A stretch of DNA of 64,000 nt, from the NCBI GenBank assembly GCA_029207755.1, contig JARCOQ010000005.1:47147563-47211562 (forward strand), in the 5' to 3' direction. Position numbers and translations under genes: made by a program. Positions within the stretch are counted from its first letter, which is position 1; each line of letters opens with the position of its first letter. Of this stretch, positions 13,393-30,678 are shown piece by piece. Under the pieces are notes generated by a model. That model searched no databases, was not told the origin of the DNA, and saw only the letters and a list, made by a program, of their open reading frames with translations. This stretch comes from Chamaea fasciata (Eukaryota > Chordata > Aves > Passeriformes > Sylviidae).

Positions 13393-15417
13393 GTTTGAGA
13401 ACTTTTATTTATTTACCAGTTGAAAAAGAACAAAATATCATTATCTCTGCTAGTAGAGTAGGTAAATATTGGATATGACTGTTTGAGAGTGAAATAAGCT
13501 CTCTGCATGTTAAAAACCTACATAGCAAATCACTTGAGTTTCTGTCAAGTCCTACACTGGTTCACTCTTCACTGAGTCTCACAGATAGCTAACCCCTTCC
13601 TTCAAGGCTACACCTGTGACACTGTATGCAGTGACACGTGCTGGAATAGTGACACTATCACATTCAAGCACCAACTTCAGTTGACTGAATTAGCTCACTG
13701 GTAGCATTCCTTGTGTAAACGGAGGAGAGCGATGGGGAAAGTTGCCATAGGAGAAGCAGTTGCTCTCAGTAAATTTCACAGAGAACATAAATTAGATGCC
13801 TAGAGTGCTTAATGATGTTAATACAACCTAGTTTCTCAGTGTATTGAGGAGATGAGGAAAGAGAGTTCATATTCCTAGTGCAGTTGAAAGGCAGAAACCA
13901 ATGTTACTTGATTAAAATGATGCATTTATCCCCTTCGCAAAGTGCAAAACTAAAAGCAGCAGCAAAATCTCTCCTAACAGAGAGTTTTACGCATTTCTGC
14001 AGAAACGCCTCCACCCTCTAATTTCAGTGAAGCAGTTGTGGGCTGTTATTCACATGACAACAGGTGTGGTAGTGCTAGTCTTGAAAACACAGTGCTGGTC
14101 TGGAATCAACAGACTGGCATGGAATTTACTAAGGCATTTCCAGGAGACAAGAAAATTATAGATGTGTACAGCCTCAGGAGCTGTGGAGAGCCAGGTAGGT
14201 GAGAGCAGAGGACAGTATGAAACTGATGGCTTCAAAATTGTTCAAAACAATCTAGGTCAAGAAAGGCAAGAACATTATTGAGATGAGCTGTGATCTGGTA
14301 CGTCAGGTGTTTGTACACCCTGACTCGGGCCTTGAGGTCACATACTCAGGACTGCAGTCTGTGCTCAGAATTGATCCCACAACTCTGATATTTTGTGTAT
14401 TTTCCCCCCTTTTTTTTTTCTTGAGGGGTGGCAGTATTTTACACTATGCAAACTCAGTCATTAATCTTCTTAGACTAGTGATAGATCGTACTGAAAGTGC
14501 CAGAGAGAGTAGCCTTGCTCTAAATTGCATGCACCACAAATTATTGTCCCCATAACAGCTCTTGAAACAAGTCCAAAATTATTTTCACTGAAGTTATTTT
14601 TATTGTTGGTGTAGCATGGGCTTCCAGCAAGTTAGAAAAACTCCACTTTTTTTGACCACTTAGATAAGAATATTTTTTTTTAATTACACCTATATGAGGA
14701 GATATACACTTACCAAACTTTAAGTTAGAGCAGTTCTTGAAATTTCTCAGCATAGATTCTCACAGTGTAATGAATGATACAACTCAGCTCTTGCGTAAGA
14801 AACATTAAGTGACTAAGCAGCCTGGCTCAGCTGTGGCTTCCTCATTCTAACTGTCACATTTGCTGAAAGTTTCATCAGAGAAGAAATCACATGGGCAATT
14901 GACCTGGTTACCTTCTCTAGATAGAAACTTCCCAGAACTGTAGGAAGGAACAGCTAGCTAGGCTAGCTTGACGGGGCTGTTTTTGAGGCAGTGCTTACAA
15001 ATGGAGACATTTGTGTGAAGTGTGAAGTCCATCAAAGCACAAAATCCATCCCAAGTATGATACCATCAAGCTGCAACATCAGCTTGAGACTAGCCTTTGT
15101 ACATCATGTGCAGATAAGGAAAATTTCTAATTCCCAGAGCTGGCAATACTGTTTCCCACATTAATGCTAAGAGGAACCTTTTCAACAAAATGTTTAAAAC
15201 TAGAAGTTATTTTAGTATTATTTCAACCATATTTTTCAGTATGAGAAATAAAAACAACAAGAAGAAAAATCATCATGTTGAAACCTTTCTCTTGAATCAA
15301 AAGGAATACACTTTTAAAGTCTTTAATTTCATTTAATTTTCAGAGTTTCAGGGAGAAGGTAACTCCTGTTCCACTGGAAGTTTTCAGGTTCTTCTCTCTG
15401 ATTTTTTCTTCCTTTAG
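13393..15417 (+). other. ANO4: ANO4 intron, 2.0 kb
   Basis: A T run lies near 14,409-14,420. Nothing else is recognised. Confidence 0.75.
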
Positions 15418-15582
15418 ATCTGTGTGGTGATTGCTGCTGTTTTTGGCATTGTTATTTACCGTGTTGTGACTGTCAGCACTTTTGCTGCCTTTAAATGGGC
15501 TTTAATTAGGAATAACTCTCAGGTTGCAACTACAGGGACTGCAGTGTGCATCAACTTTTGCATCATCATGCTACTGAATGTG
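15418..15582 (+). CDS. ANO4: ANO4 exon: TM3 end, loop, TM4
   Basis: This exon has 165 nt, 55 codons in phase 0. It starts [20 protein letters not shown], continues [14 protein letters not shown], and ends [14 protein letters not shown] in TM4. The acceptor is ttcctttag and the donor gtgagt. The translation agrees with remembered human ANO4 essentially residue for residue. Confidence 0.96.
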
Positions 15583-18500
15583 GTGAGTAAAATTACCATA
15601 TCCAAAGTTATACCTAAGCCACCAGAGCAGTAGATATCTCAGCCAGCAGATCACCAAATGCTTTCACTTCCTTTTTCAGCAGGAGTGAAGTGTCTTGCTA
15701 AGCCAGACATGGAATTATTGTTTACGGACATCGTTCACTATTTATATAAAGTGCAATTCCAAACCAAAAATATTATGCAAAGTATGTTTTAATATTTTAA
15801 AAATATTTTAAAGAGACATGATCATACCTCTGATTTATCCTCTTCCACTTCTTTCCCTTTTCTATGTTAGCAGTTTTCAGTCCACTTCATTAATATTCTT
15901 CTTTTTAATTGTGTTTTGATGTTATTTTTTAAATATAGTGACAAAGCTAAGTTCTTATTTACACTATTTTTGGTAATTTCAATTTCAGTTTTCATTGTAG
16001 TTTTCCAGTGAGGATATGCATATACAGACACAATGTCCATAAGCAGAACTCTCTTGAGGTGAAAGTTGCACAAGGCTTGAGCTGACACGATTTGTTCTAG
16101 AGTGGCCCATAGCCTTTGCCAACGAGCACCAGAGACATGGTCTGGGTGCACTGCAGTGGGGCTGGCTGATGGCAGGTTATCGTTGCGAGCTGGTTTGGAA
16201 CCAGACTTGGGACAAAGACAAAAATGGAATTTTGATGTGGCAACAGTCCCAGTAAGACTGTATAGCATGGATTAGATGGGGAATGAGTTTCTTCCTTTCA
16301 CTGAGATGCTGGTAGTCCTATATATTGCTCTGATAGCAATGTGTCTGCCCTTTGTTGCTTTTAGCAAGAGGTGTATGGCCTTTCACTACCAGATTTTGTC
16401 TACTGACATTATAAGAATCCCTTTTAAGGGGAAGGAGGGTTCAACGTATAAAACAGCCAGGTACTGGAGCCAGGGTAGAGTACCTCTATCTACTCAATAG
16501 CCAGCATCTTCTGCAAACCGCTTGTTAGGCTTCACTCCAGGAGATATACTGTTTTACTTCCTAGGGAAAAGATGAGATGCTATTTGAGATCTGCTCATTT
16601 CCAAGGCTGGCTTGGAGACTTCTTTCTTTCCTATGCAATATCCAAGCATTTCCATAATCTAAAAATTATTTTTGACAGGTCCTTTTTTATACGGCAGGAA
16701 ATTCCAAAAGTCTTTGCTGCAGGACTTTGCTTCTTCCTTTGGCATAGGCAAGACTGGATTAGTGTCTAAGACAGTCTATGTAGAACTGTTGTTTTTCCTA
16801 TGTTTTCCCTTAGGTGGGACCATAGGCTGAGAAAGGGTAGAAAGGAGGAAGCTGGTTTTCTGTCGGAGGTTGTACTTAGGGCTCTCTTCTTTTATGTTAT
16901 TTTTATTTTATTGGGTTTTTTCTCCGGCTTTTGAGGCATTTCTTTACTCCACCTAGAGCACACAATAAGCATAAAAGAAAAAAAATGAAAACTATATCTA
17001 TGCCAGTACAACATCCATTTTCAAGCTCTCAGTGTAAGTCATTGTATATGCAGTGAAGCAGCAACAAAGAAACACTGCACACTTGAAATTCTTTCATTCT
17101 CAAAGAGTTTTACAGCTCAGAGATTTTTCTTTTAAAAAATGGAAGATTGATTGAAGGTGCCTTTTGAGAAACTTCATTTTATGTTCTAAAATAATCAAAT
17201 AAGTGGAGAACTGCAGAAATGGTTATCTTAAGCCTCATACTCCTCACCATTCAATAAACACCACAACCTTAGATCTGGATATAGCTCATGAAAGAAGAAG
17301 ATCCACAAAATATGAAACTGCAGGAGTTTTTCAAAGGGAGGTTTTAGGAACATAATCCCTCGTTTCCCATGATGGATTAATGTAGTTTACTGAAGGGCAA
17401 TGCTGAGACTTCTTTTGGGAGAAGAAAAATCCCCAGAAGCAATTCAGGTAGTTGAACCCTGCATGAACTGTGACTCAAGAAAAGTGTCAGAAGAGCAAGA
17501 AAAGATACAGTAATAAAACCAGAAAGGACCAAGATGTGCATAGCAGTAGAGAATTCACTGTTAGAAGCCTTGAAAAGCAGCAGTGATTCTGATACAAGTT
17601 GATAGCCTCTCAAAGCATCAGAGGAAAGGTCTAGACCACAATTCCAGACCAGATGGTCTGAGAACTAGGTACCTATTCTGACCTGTCTGACAAAACAAAA
17701 TGACCCTCAAGCATAATGGCTCCCAGATAATCTTGCTGCCTGACCTGAAAACAATCACTAGCTTTACCTAGGCTATGTAAAACTCTTAATTCCAGTAATA
17801 TTGCCCATGGAAAATACGAACAGAGAACAAAATATGATCCCAAACAGGGCCTCTTGAAGATAGTAGTGATAAACTACAGTAATAGATAATTAGATCCAAA
17901 CATTGTTAACAGAATCTCTAACACAGTCTTACTGTTCCAAATGGAATAGCAACAAACTGAAGTTTTGATAAACTTTTCTGTAGAGCAGCAAACATTTGTT
18001 AAAAAAAACCACACTCCCTGCTGGGATCAGGATATAAATGATCCAGACATTTAGCACATTTACAGTTGCCCTTATAAGGTGCTTTCAGACCGAGAAAAAA
18101 CTACCTTTTTCATTACTTGAAACAAAACCATTTACTTCAAAGGCAAAAGAAAGCTATTCTAAGCATGAAGTGATTGTTAACATGGATGAGAGATTTCAGG
18201 ATGATTTCAGTTCTTAAGCAGGCAGTCTGATCTGTAAACAATACATAAGTCAATTTAAGCAAGAGATTCTAAGAATAACTGCAAATAAAAAGAAACATTG
18301 CTGATATACTCTGTAGAACTAAGTAAATACTTGAGCCTGAAATATGAGAGGCTTTGTACTCCTGTAGGCATCAGTGAGAGTTAAGGACATTTAGTAATTT
18401 GTAGGAACAGGCTCCAGACTCATTTAAAGCAAATAGAAATTTACTCTAATATTAATTTACTCTAATACTGATGGTGCTGGTCATGTAGTTAATAGGTTCA

Positions 18501-19161
18501 AAACTCCCTTGCAAATACTGATGGTGAAAACCCTTCAAGTTAGTTTTGTAATCTTTATGAAGTTTGGAGTCTCCTGGAGAGTTTGAGAGCATGGTACCTG
18601 AAAGTGCAGAAAGTTCCACTCAGGATACAGAAAAATAACACAGGCTCAGAGTAAGAAATGTATCTGGTGGTGGGGATTACTAAAGATTTTCTCTGAAGTA
18701 AACCTGACCCCCCATGTCTTTTCTTTCAGCACCAAAGTGCCAAACAAAACCAAAAAAACCCCAAAACCCAACATATCCAACATACCATAGCACGCTCTTC
18801 TAGGGTGATTTTTTTCGTGTGAGGTGAATGTTCCATAGGCAACTAAAACAAAAATATCAATTGTGTTATTGTTTCTGCTTTCCTTTTTGGAAAAGTTCTC
18901 TCACCTTTTTTCACTTTGTATATAAAATAGGGACAGTGACAGCATTTCTTCTCCATATATTATGGATGAGCATTAGATATAAAATCTTTACTTTTCCTTC
19001 TTTGATTATATCATTACTGTATTATTATGTAGTTTTGTTGTCATTATCAGAACATCATAGAATCATCTGCATGTCAGAATTAACACGTTCTCTCCCTAGA
19101 AAGCAGTTCTATGTTTTTGAGCTAGCCATGTAACTAAGAGGCTGTTTCTTCTTTGTTACAG
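15583..19161 (+). other. ANO4: ANO4 intron, 3.6 kb
   Basis: A 16-nt tandem duplication lies at 18,438-18,469. A 133-codon open frame on the minus strand at 15,867-16,268 has no recognisable similarity. Otherwise featureless. Confidence 0.75.
18438..18469. repeat. 16-nt tandem duplication
   Basis: aatttactctaatatt is followed directly by aatttactctaatact, one mismatch. The adjoining word aatactgatggtg recurs at 18,515-18,527. Confidence 0.85.
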
Positions 19162-19198
19162 CTGTATGAAAAGGTTGCTCTTTTCCTGACAAATTTAG
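19162..19198 (+). CDS. ANO4: ANO4 micro-exon: TM4-TM5 linker (LYEKVALFLTNL)
   Basis: This exon has only 37 nt: 12 codons plus 1 nt. It encodes LYEKVALFLTNL. The acceptor is tttgttacag and the donor gtaagt. The carried G joins AG of the next exon to give Glu, restoring NLEQPRTE. Skipping it would shift the frame (37 is not a multiple of 3). Confidence 0.95.
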
Positions 19199-21718
<2,520 letters not shown>

Positions 21719-22036
21719 TAGGATTGATGTCTGCACACTGCACACTCATATGTGCAAAATGAAGTAGAGAGAAGAAATAAAATTGTTTGTAATGAAACAA
21801 AATGGACCATATTGTCACACGTGTCAAAATGCAAATTCCATGCTAGCAAAGCAGCACAGAGTGCAGTTTTATACTCCTTTCAAGAGCCCAGAAAAAGATG
21901 CAGTTTTCATCTCCTATCACCTCATGGTCTCAATATTAATTTAATAAATTCACAATTGGAAACAGATGCATCTCACAGTACTATACTTGCAGGTCATGTC
22001 ACTCTGTCTTTATGTGTGTTATTTGTACAGATAAAT

Positions 22037-22098
22037 ATAGGATAGGATAGGATAGTTCAGTTGGAAGGGACCTGCTCTGATTATATGATCTGAACTGT
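22037..22098 (-). mobile_element. CR1-like LINE 3'-end fragment with GGATA terminal repeat
   Basis: Four ATAGG/GGATA units lead into gttcagttggaagggacct, which resembles the reverse complement of the 3' end of avian CR1 retroposons (…TTGGAAGGGACC…). It would be a severely 5'-truncated copy in minus orientation with its terminal microsatellite. The identity comes from pattern memory, not from a search. The inner limit is uncertain because similarity fades after about 22,075. Confidence 0.55.
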
Positions 22099-22137
22099 TA
22101 AGAGTGAGTTATGATCTATCATTTGGGGAGGGTTTCC

Positions 22138-22235
22138 ACATATATATTTATTATACATATGTTTATTGTATATTTTATATACATGTATGTTTGTGTATCT
22201 ATGTAGCTATCTAAATATATATTATTTATATATCT
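22138..22235. repeat. AT-rich low-complexity tract
   Basis: TATA/TTTATA-type low complexity lies directly after the CR1-like fragment. No coding or RNA structure is suggested. Confidence 0.7.
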
Positions 22236-22756
22236 CTTTCTATCAGTCTCCTAAAAAAACAACCTTTTTCATAGAGAAGGTTTGAATAGAAGAATCCATT
22301 AGTATGGATTACTTGCATACAGGAATAATTTTGGGGGGAAACATGGGAGAATAGTTATAAAATTATGGTTTTTAATGAGAACTAAAATTTTCACTGATTT
22401 CACAGGAAGGCGGGCATCACAGAGCATTTTATGGTCTAAGGAAATGGACTGACAGTTGAAAAGCATTTTCCAAACTGACACGAGCAGTCTCAGTCAGATT
22501 TTCCCTCTGCTCTGCATATGTTGAATATCTAACAGCAGAGTATTGGTATTGAAATAAAACTGAAAGTAAAAATATCTCTGGTCCTTCATGGGGATTATTC
22601 CAGGAATACGCATAAAACTTTTTACAACATAACATTTTTATAGTTATACCAGTCACATTAAGATAACACCAGATTAAAATAAGAGTGTGAGTTTTCTTTT
22701 ACTACTGTGAACAGACTGCTTGCACAACATGGTTGATATATATTCCTGTGTTAAAG

Positions 22757-22814
22757 ATTTACAGGACACCCTGGTGCCTACTTAAGGCTAATAAACCGGT
22801 GGAGGCTGGAAGAG
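22757..22814 (+). CDS. ANO4: ANO4 exon: TM5-TM6 loop (FTGHPGAYLRLINRWRLEE)
   Basis: This exon has 58 nt: 1 nt plus 19 codons. It encodes FTGHPGAYLRLINRWRLEE, the conserved anoctamin loop. The acceptor ctgtgttaaag has a poor pyrimidine tract. The donor is gtgagt. Confidence 0.95.
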
Positions 22815-24493
22815 GTGAGTGTTCGATAACTGCATGCTGATTTATCTGCTACCCACAGATGCCATGAATGCAAGCAGAGGCAGACACATAAATCTGCCTA
22901 GGCATTTTCGATTGTGTTACTGGGTTTTCAGTTGCTGTCTGACTCCACACTGTTGACACTACCATCTGCTACAAAAGCATCTACATATTGATATATATAT
23001 ATTCCCTTTTCAGTGCTTGCAGTTCTAGTGTTTGCATCACATTCAAACAGTGGTATCAGATGGTTTAAAGATTACTCACATATTTACACTGGAAATATTT
23101 TATCCTTGGAATTAATCAAAGTCAAATACAAATCTGACAACTTTTTGCTTCCAAAAGAATTCTTTCTTCTCAGCTTTTCTAGTTCTGCGGAGCAGAGAGC
23201 TAAAATAATAATGTAATGAATTAAAAATCCGGACATATAAAATGTATGTGAAATTTGACCAAAACAACTAAACAAACTTCCCAAACAAGCTACTGGCATA
23301 ATTTCCCATGTCTTTAAAATTAAATTAATATGAAAAGCAATGAGAGTTTGGTTTTGCAAGTTACTCAAGGGCCCTTTTTTTTTTTAATAAATACATACAA
23401 GAATTGAAAACCCATTTGACAGTTACAGGAGTTTCTGGATCAGTCATTTACTTTCCAGTGTTGCTATGTGCACACTGAAATTCCATGGTTTTTTTCCTGC
23501 TTCACAGACAAAAAATTGAAAAAACTTTGTAGATAAATGACAAATGGTAATGTGGAAAATGCCTGCCAACTTGAATTTTCAAACACTTCTGGATACATAA
23601 ATATTTTGGTTAAGAAAGGCCTTTCAAATATTAGAAAGACAAACAAACAAAAAAGATTTGAATTTGAATGAAACCATCTTGATTTTGTAGAGAACTCTGT
23701 TCATTCAAGGAAAGAATACTTGATAAATGGGCATCCAGAATTTTGCTTAACAGCCCTCCAAAATCTGGCTGGTGCTGAGCTGACCTAAAAACTTGCTGTG
23801 GTCAAAGGAAAACAGTTCTGCTCTTCCTTTGAGTCCTCCCCCTGAGGTTTGCTCTTTCCTCTTCCTCTGCATTGGCTCTCACTTGTCCAGTCCTGTGAGG
23901 GAGAGCCTATTCAGTTCCTTGTATCAGCAATAAACTTCCTTTTTCTAGCTGAATTAGTCTTCTGATGATTCAGTGGGCTGATTAATTTCACAGAGGGATC
24001 AGAGAACAGGGAAAGAACCTCATCTCTCTGCAGGAGCGGAGATGGAAGGAAAAGAGAACCAGGTTTGAGAGGAAAGTGCAAAAATGAGGTGTTACAGGTT
24101 GGGTCAGTTGCTGGTGGAAGTTACTCTTAGTAGCCCCTGTTTAGCTTTTCTCAGAGAAAAAAAGAGTCTAATAATAAAAAAAATCTAATTAAAATTTGAA
24201 TATTATTGTCTGTATCTGTGCTAGGTCTTATTAGAACTAACCTGCTTTAGAATACCATGTTCAGATACCACTCTCTTCACCTGTTAAATTTAGCCAAGTC
24301 TAAGACATTTAGTGACACTAGTCCAGTGTCCATGGACATGCTCAGATCACAGTTTGCATATTATTGATGTCATGGTTGTAACATGGCTGCTACTTCATTA
24401 ACCTTGCACCTGTCTCTCTGAGGTTATACTCACTCATGTGACCAATTCCTAAAAAACAGGAGGATGATGATTTAGTAATAATGACAGAGAAGT

Positions 24494-24513
24494 AAAAAAA
24501 AAAAAAAAAAAAA
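24494..24513. repeat. A20 homopolymer in an A/C-rich stretch
   Basis: Twenty uninterrupted A are followed by taaacaaaacaacgacaac and more A. It could be the tail of a decayed retroposed sequence, but no body is recognisable upstream. Confidence 0.8.
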
Positions 24514-25435
24514 TAAACAAAACAACGACAACAAAAAAAAGACCCCAAAATACAACCCTGTCACCCTGTTAATCTAAAGTGATGCTAAATTAGGTCAACA
24601 GAAACCTCAGCAGTGATCCAAGTTTTGAGAGCTGGATAATGCAGTATGTATAAGAAGTGAATATCTCTTTTTATTCCAGGTAATAACTAATTTTTCTCCA
24701 TAAAAGTTAAAGAGAAATAACTCCAGTTCTGTGACAGTGATTTGTTTGGCTTATCTGTATTTCCCAGGATTTTAAAATACAGCTTGAGCTACACTATTTG
24801 GATCTGCAAAGCCAATTGCACAAAGTGCTGTTAGAGGGTAGAAAGCTTTTGATACCTTTCTGTTTTTTCCAATACTAGGTAAAATTTACCTAAATTCGTA
24901 CTAGCTGAACACCGCTCCCAAAAGCAGAACCACAGCTTCAAGATGTGTGAGATTTTTAGTTCTTTGAGAAGAGAATAGCTTTGCATGGTCTACTCAGTCA
25001 TAGATGTTAAAAAGTACTCAATTAATAGTTCTAGGTCTATCCTCTAGGCACAAGCTGTTTCTTTTATGTGCAGCCAGGAGGAATTTTCTCTTCATTCTTT
25101 GACTTGATGCACAGTCACCTTCCCCAAAATCTGTTGAAATCAATGGAGATTTCAATAGTTGGTGGCCTTTGCCTCTGCCCTGCCCACAGTTGCACAGCAC
25201 ATTAGAAGCACTAATGTGAAAACTGCATTGGTTTCACCTGACTCTGACCTCTGCACAGAACTAGGTGATAAGCTTAAAATTGTGACTGTATGATACAGTG
25301 TAATCTGTTCCCATGAGTTCACACTTCTTTAAAATATAAGGAGAATGCATTTAATTTCTATTTAGTAAATGATCCAGTATTATTTTTAGCCTTCAAGAAA
25401 TGCTTTAAAACTCAGCATAATTCCTGTTTAACTTT

Positions 25436-25455
25436 TTCTTTCTTTCTTTCTGTAG
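25436..25455 (+). promoter_or_regulatory. ANO4: Splice acceptor of the TM6 exon built on a (TTTC)n microsatellite
   Basis: The polypyrimidine tract is a short tetranucleotide repeat (ttctttctttctttctgtag) ending at the AG. Repeat-length change would directly alter the pyrimidine tract. Confidence 0.7.
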
Positions 25456-25553
25456 TGCCACCCTAGTGGATGCCTTATTGATCTCTGTATGCAAATGGGT
25501 ATTATAATGGTGTTAAAGCAGACATGGAATAATTTCATGGAACTGGGATATCC
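25456..25553 (+). CDS. ANO4: ANO4 exon: TM6 with first Ca2+ ligand pair
   Basis: This exon has 98 nt: 32 codons plus 2 nt. It starts [20 protein letters not shown] and ends [12 protein letters not shown](P). The Asn at 25,528-25,530 and Glu at 25,540-25,542 match N650/E654 of TMEM16A, the Ca2+ ligands of TM6. The donor is gtaagt. The carried CC joins G as Pro. Confidence 0.95.
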
Positions 25554-27910
25554 GTAAGTAAATATCACACCTATGATTCTGCAGGTCACAGAATACTAAA
25601 TTTATGCTTTCCTTATTTTTAGTTAATAAATCAAGATGCAGTAGTCATTACAACAGAAAATCCCTCCCCCTTCCCAGGATACAGAACTCCAGATATATAG
25701 ATGATGTTTGGGGCTTTTTTCCACATTGGACACAGTTTGCAAAAGTGAAAGTGCAATATAAATATTAACAACTAAGTAATACAGGGGAAGTACTTGATTT
25801 TGTTAAATTGTATTCTGTGTTCTAAAACTCCTTAAAAATAACTGTGTGACCACTATGTTGCTTACATGAAAAATATTATATGTATAATTTGTTAGCTATA
25901 CTAGTAAGTTCTAAATTCAATTTCTTTTTGGGTGATAAAAGATGCCTGAAAGAGCAGGTATGAGCTGGAAAAAATGCACTACTGGCACATGCACTCTGAA
26001 AGATAGAAAAACGTACTCACTGGTATAGAGACAAGTTCCCTTGTGATCTTCAAGGTAACATGCAGCTGTGCCCTAGCTAAAAGGTTTGCAATTATTCATT
26101 TCGTATTGGTTCATTCCCTATTGATTAGTATTTAATGAGCATGTTTAATATGATTAACAGAAGTTTAATATGATCTGTGAAGTTGTTGCTAATGACAGTG
26201 TGGGTGGTCATCAAGGGAAATTAGAAAGTAGGAAAATCTAAGAGAGAACTGACATCGTCAGGAAGTTTGCCCTTGCAAAGTTCAGAGGGATTTGCTATTT
26301 CTCCATCTTTACTGGGCCTAGCACTCCTTGCCAGTAATTTGCAGATGTTAGGGCTGCAGGGATTAGTTGGGATGGGCAGGAGGGAACAGTAGCAGCAGTA
26401 CTGATCCTTCTCTTTCCATTCCCTACCTCTTTTGTCAGTTTTCATTAGAACTCTCTGCTTTCTATTAATACAGATTTTGAAACTTAACAAAGAGTGCAGA
26501 AGAGAAATAAAAGAAGGTGATTGATAGAGATAGGAGGAGACTTTTTAGGAACAAGTGATTTAATAGGAATAAACTGCTTCAGGTGAAGTGAATCTTAAGA
26601 GTCACAAGGAAAATTACAAGATAAAAGACACAGTCACAACACTGTGAAATGCTTCAGCTTGTTCTGATGGGAAATATGTTTGCTCTCCAGATCCTTCAGT
26701 CCACCTTCTAGCCTTGAAATGCTGAAAGCAGGTGCCTTTCCTTTTTGTGTGAAAAACATCTTCCTGCTAAGAGTTTGATAGCAGCCAACACAATGTGAAT
26801 GGCCAGAGGACTTGGAGGCAACCCTGCAATTCAGTTGAACTGCACTCAATTGGACGTACACTTCTTTAAGGAAAACAGGAAAAGCTGTAACCTTTCTGAT
26901 AAACTATGTATATGGTAAAATAATCTCTAAGATTCAAAAAAACAAGCAGCAGTCCAAACCCTTATCCAAATCCAATGACTATTTGCCATCACTTTGCACC
27001 ATTCACAGACCAGACCAGGCCCCTGTGAGGGCAAGAAGTGAAGCGTTGACAGGAAAAGGATTTAATTATTTGGGTGATCTATAATGTTTTTTCATACTGA
27101 GACAAAGTGGCCAACCACAATTTCAGAGAAAATCTCACTAACCTCTATACAAACTCTTAACCAGCGTCCTTTGTTGGCCAAACCAGTGCAACTCCCTGAA
27201 AAGGTGCTTATTTCAGATGTGAGAATTCATTTCACTTTTGGCTCACTGCCTTTCACAATGGTCTTACCCACGCATTTCTTTGGGAACAGTATCTTCCCCT
27301 TTATGTCCAGCACAGGTCCCCCATTTCTTGAAATGGAGGTAGCTCAGATGTCAACCATCCATCTCTCAGCCACCATGTATTGTCTGTCATTCAGACGCTT
27401 CTTTCTGCCTCTTTCTCCTCTGAATGTTTGGCTGCAGACACGATTCAGGGTTGCCTTTTCCCTTCCAGGACTGCCTAGAGACTGTTACCCTGTGCACTGT
27501 AGAGCCATGCAGAAATGCCAGGTCACACAGAGAGGAAAGAATCAAGCAGCATTAGCACTCCTATTTACTGAGCTCAGCTATCTCTACACATCATTGCATT
27601 CTGCCATATAAAAATGCCCTGAAGTTATTTGCTATTCTGTGCAGAGAAGAAGTAAATAAATAATGAAAATATGTCAAAAACCTTTTATCATTTTAACAAA
27701 TCTAGGCTGGGATTACATCTCATCAGCTGTATCTGTTTTCATACTTACTATGCTGGTCATCAGCCACATGTGTTACTAATGCTCTATTTTCCTGTACATT
27801 GGGAAATTAATTTTGCAAGATATGTTGTGCCCACTTAACCTCTTCCAATTTTTTCAGAAATAGCCATTAATATTCTTTACTTTGTTTCTTTAATTTAATT
27901 TAAAATGTAG
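25554..27910 (+). other. ANO4: ANO4 intron, 2.4 kb
   Basis: It contains the longest open frame of the window (175 codons, 27,084-27,611, plus strand), discussed under findings. No similarity is recognised and it is probably chance. Confidence 0.75.
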
Positions 27911-28053
27911 GCTAATTCAAAACTGGTGGACCAGGAGAAAACTACGGCAAGAGTATGGCACACAGGGAAAAACAAGTTTCCCACAGTGGGAAAAGGACTA
28001 TAATCTGCAGCCTATGAATGCTTATGGACTCTTTGATGAATACCTAGAAATGA
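27911..28053 (+). CDS. ANO4: ANO4 exon: TM6-TM7 cytosolic loop and start of TM7
   Basis: This exon has 143 nt: 1 nt, 47 codons, 1 nt. It starts [16 protein letters not shown] and ends [12 protein letters not shown]. The two Glu at 28,038-28,040 and 28,047-28,049 match E702/E705 of TMEM16A, Ca2+ ligands of TM7. The middle ([13 protein letters not shown]) differs from human, as expected for this loop. The acceptor is a T/A mixture ending gtag; the donor is gtatgg. Confidence 0.95.
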
Positions 28054-30530
<2,477 letters not shown>

Positions 30531-30678
30531 GCATCTGGTATGGGATCCTGGAAGGCATTGGAATTCTTTCTGTTATCACAAATGCATTTGTTATAGCAGT
30601 GACATCGGATTTCATCCCTCGTCTTGTTTATGCTTACAAATACGGACCTTGTGCTGGCCAAGGAGAAGCAGGACAAAA
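30531..30678 (+). CDS. ANO4: ANO4 exon: TM9 ([20 protein letters not shown])
   Basis: This exon has 148 nt: 2 nt, 48 codons, 2 nt. It starts [20 protein letters not shown], continues [15 protein letters not shown] and ends [10 protein letters not shown](K). SDFIPRLVY is a family signature. The acceptor is gttgaacag and the donor gtaagg. Confidence 0.96.

Larger units (their letters stand above)
22815..25455 (+). other. ANO4: ANO4 intron, 2.6 kb
   Basis: A pure A20 run lies at 24,494-24,513, continuing into A/C-rich sequence to about 24,550. A (TTTC) run forms the pyrimidine tract of the next acceptor. No other feature is recognised. Confidence 0.75.

Noticed and set aside
15867..16268. 133-codon minus-strand open frame in an ANO4 intron
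   Set aside because: No recognisable domain or splice context; probably chance.
19040..19075. catagaatcatctgcatg as a CR1 terminal repeat
   Set aside because: Only one imperfect unit and no adjoining TTGGAAGGGACC-like sequence.
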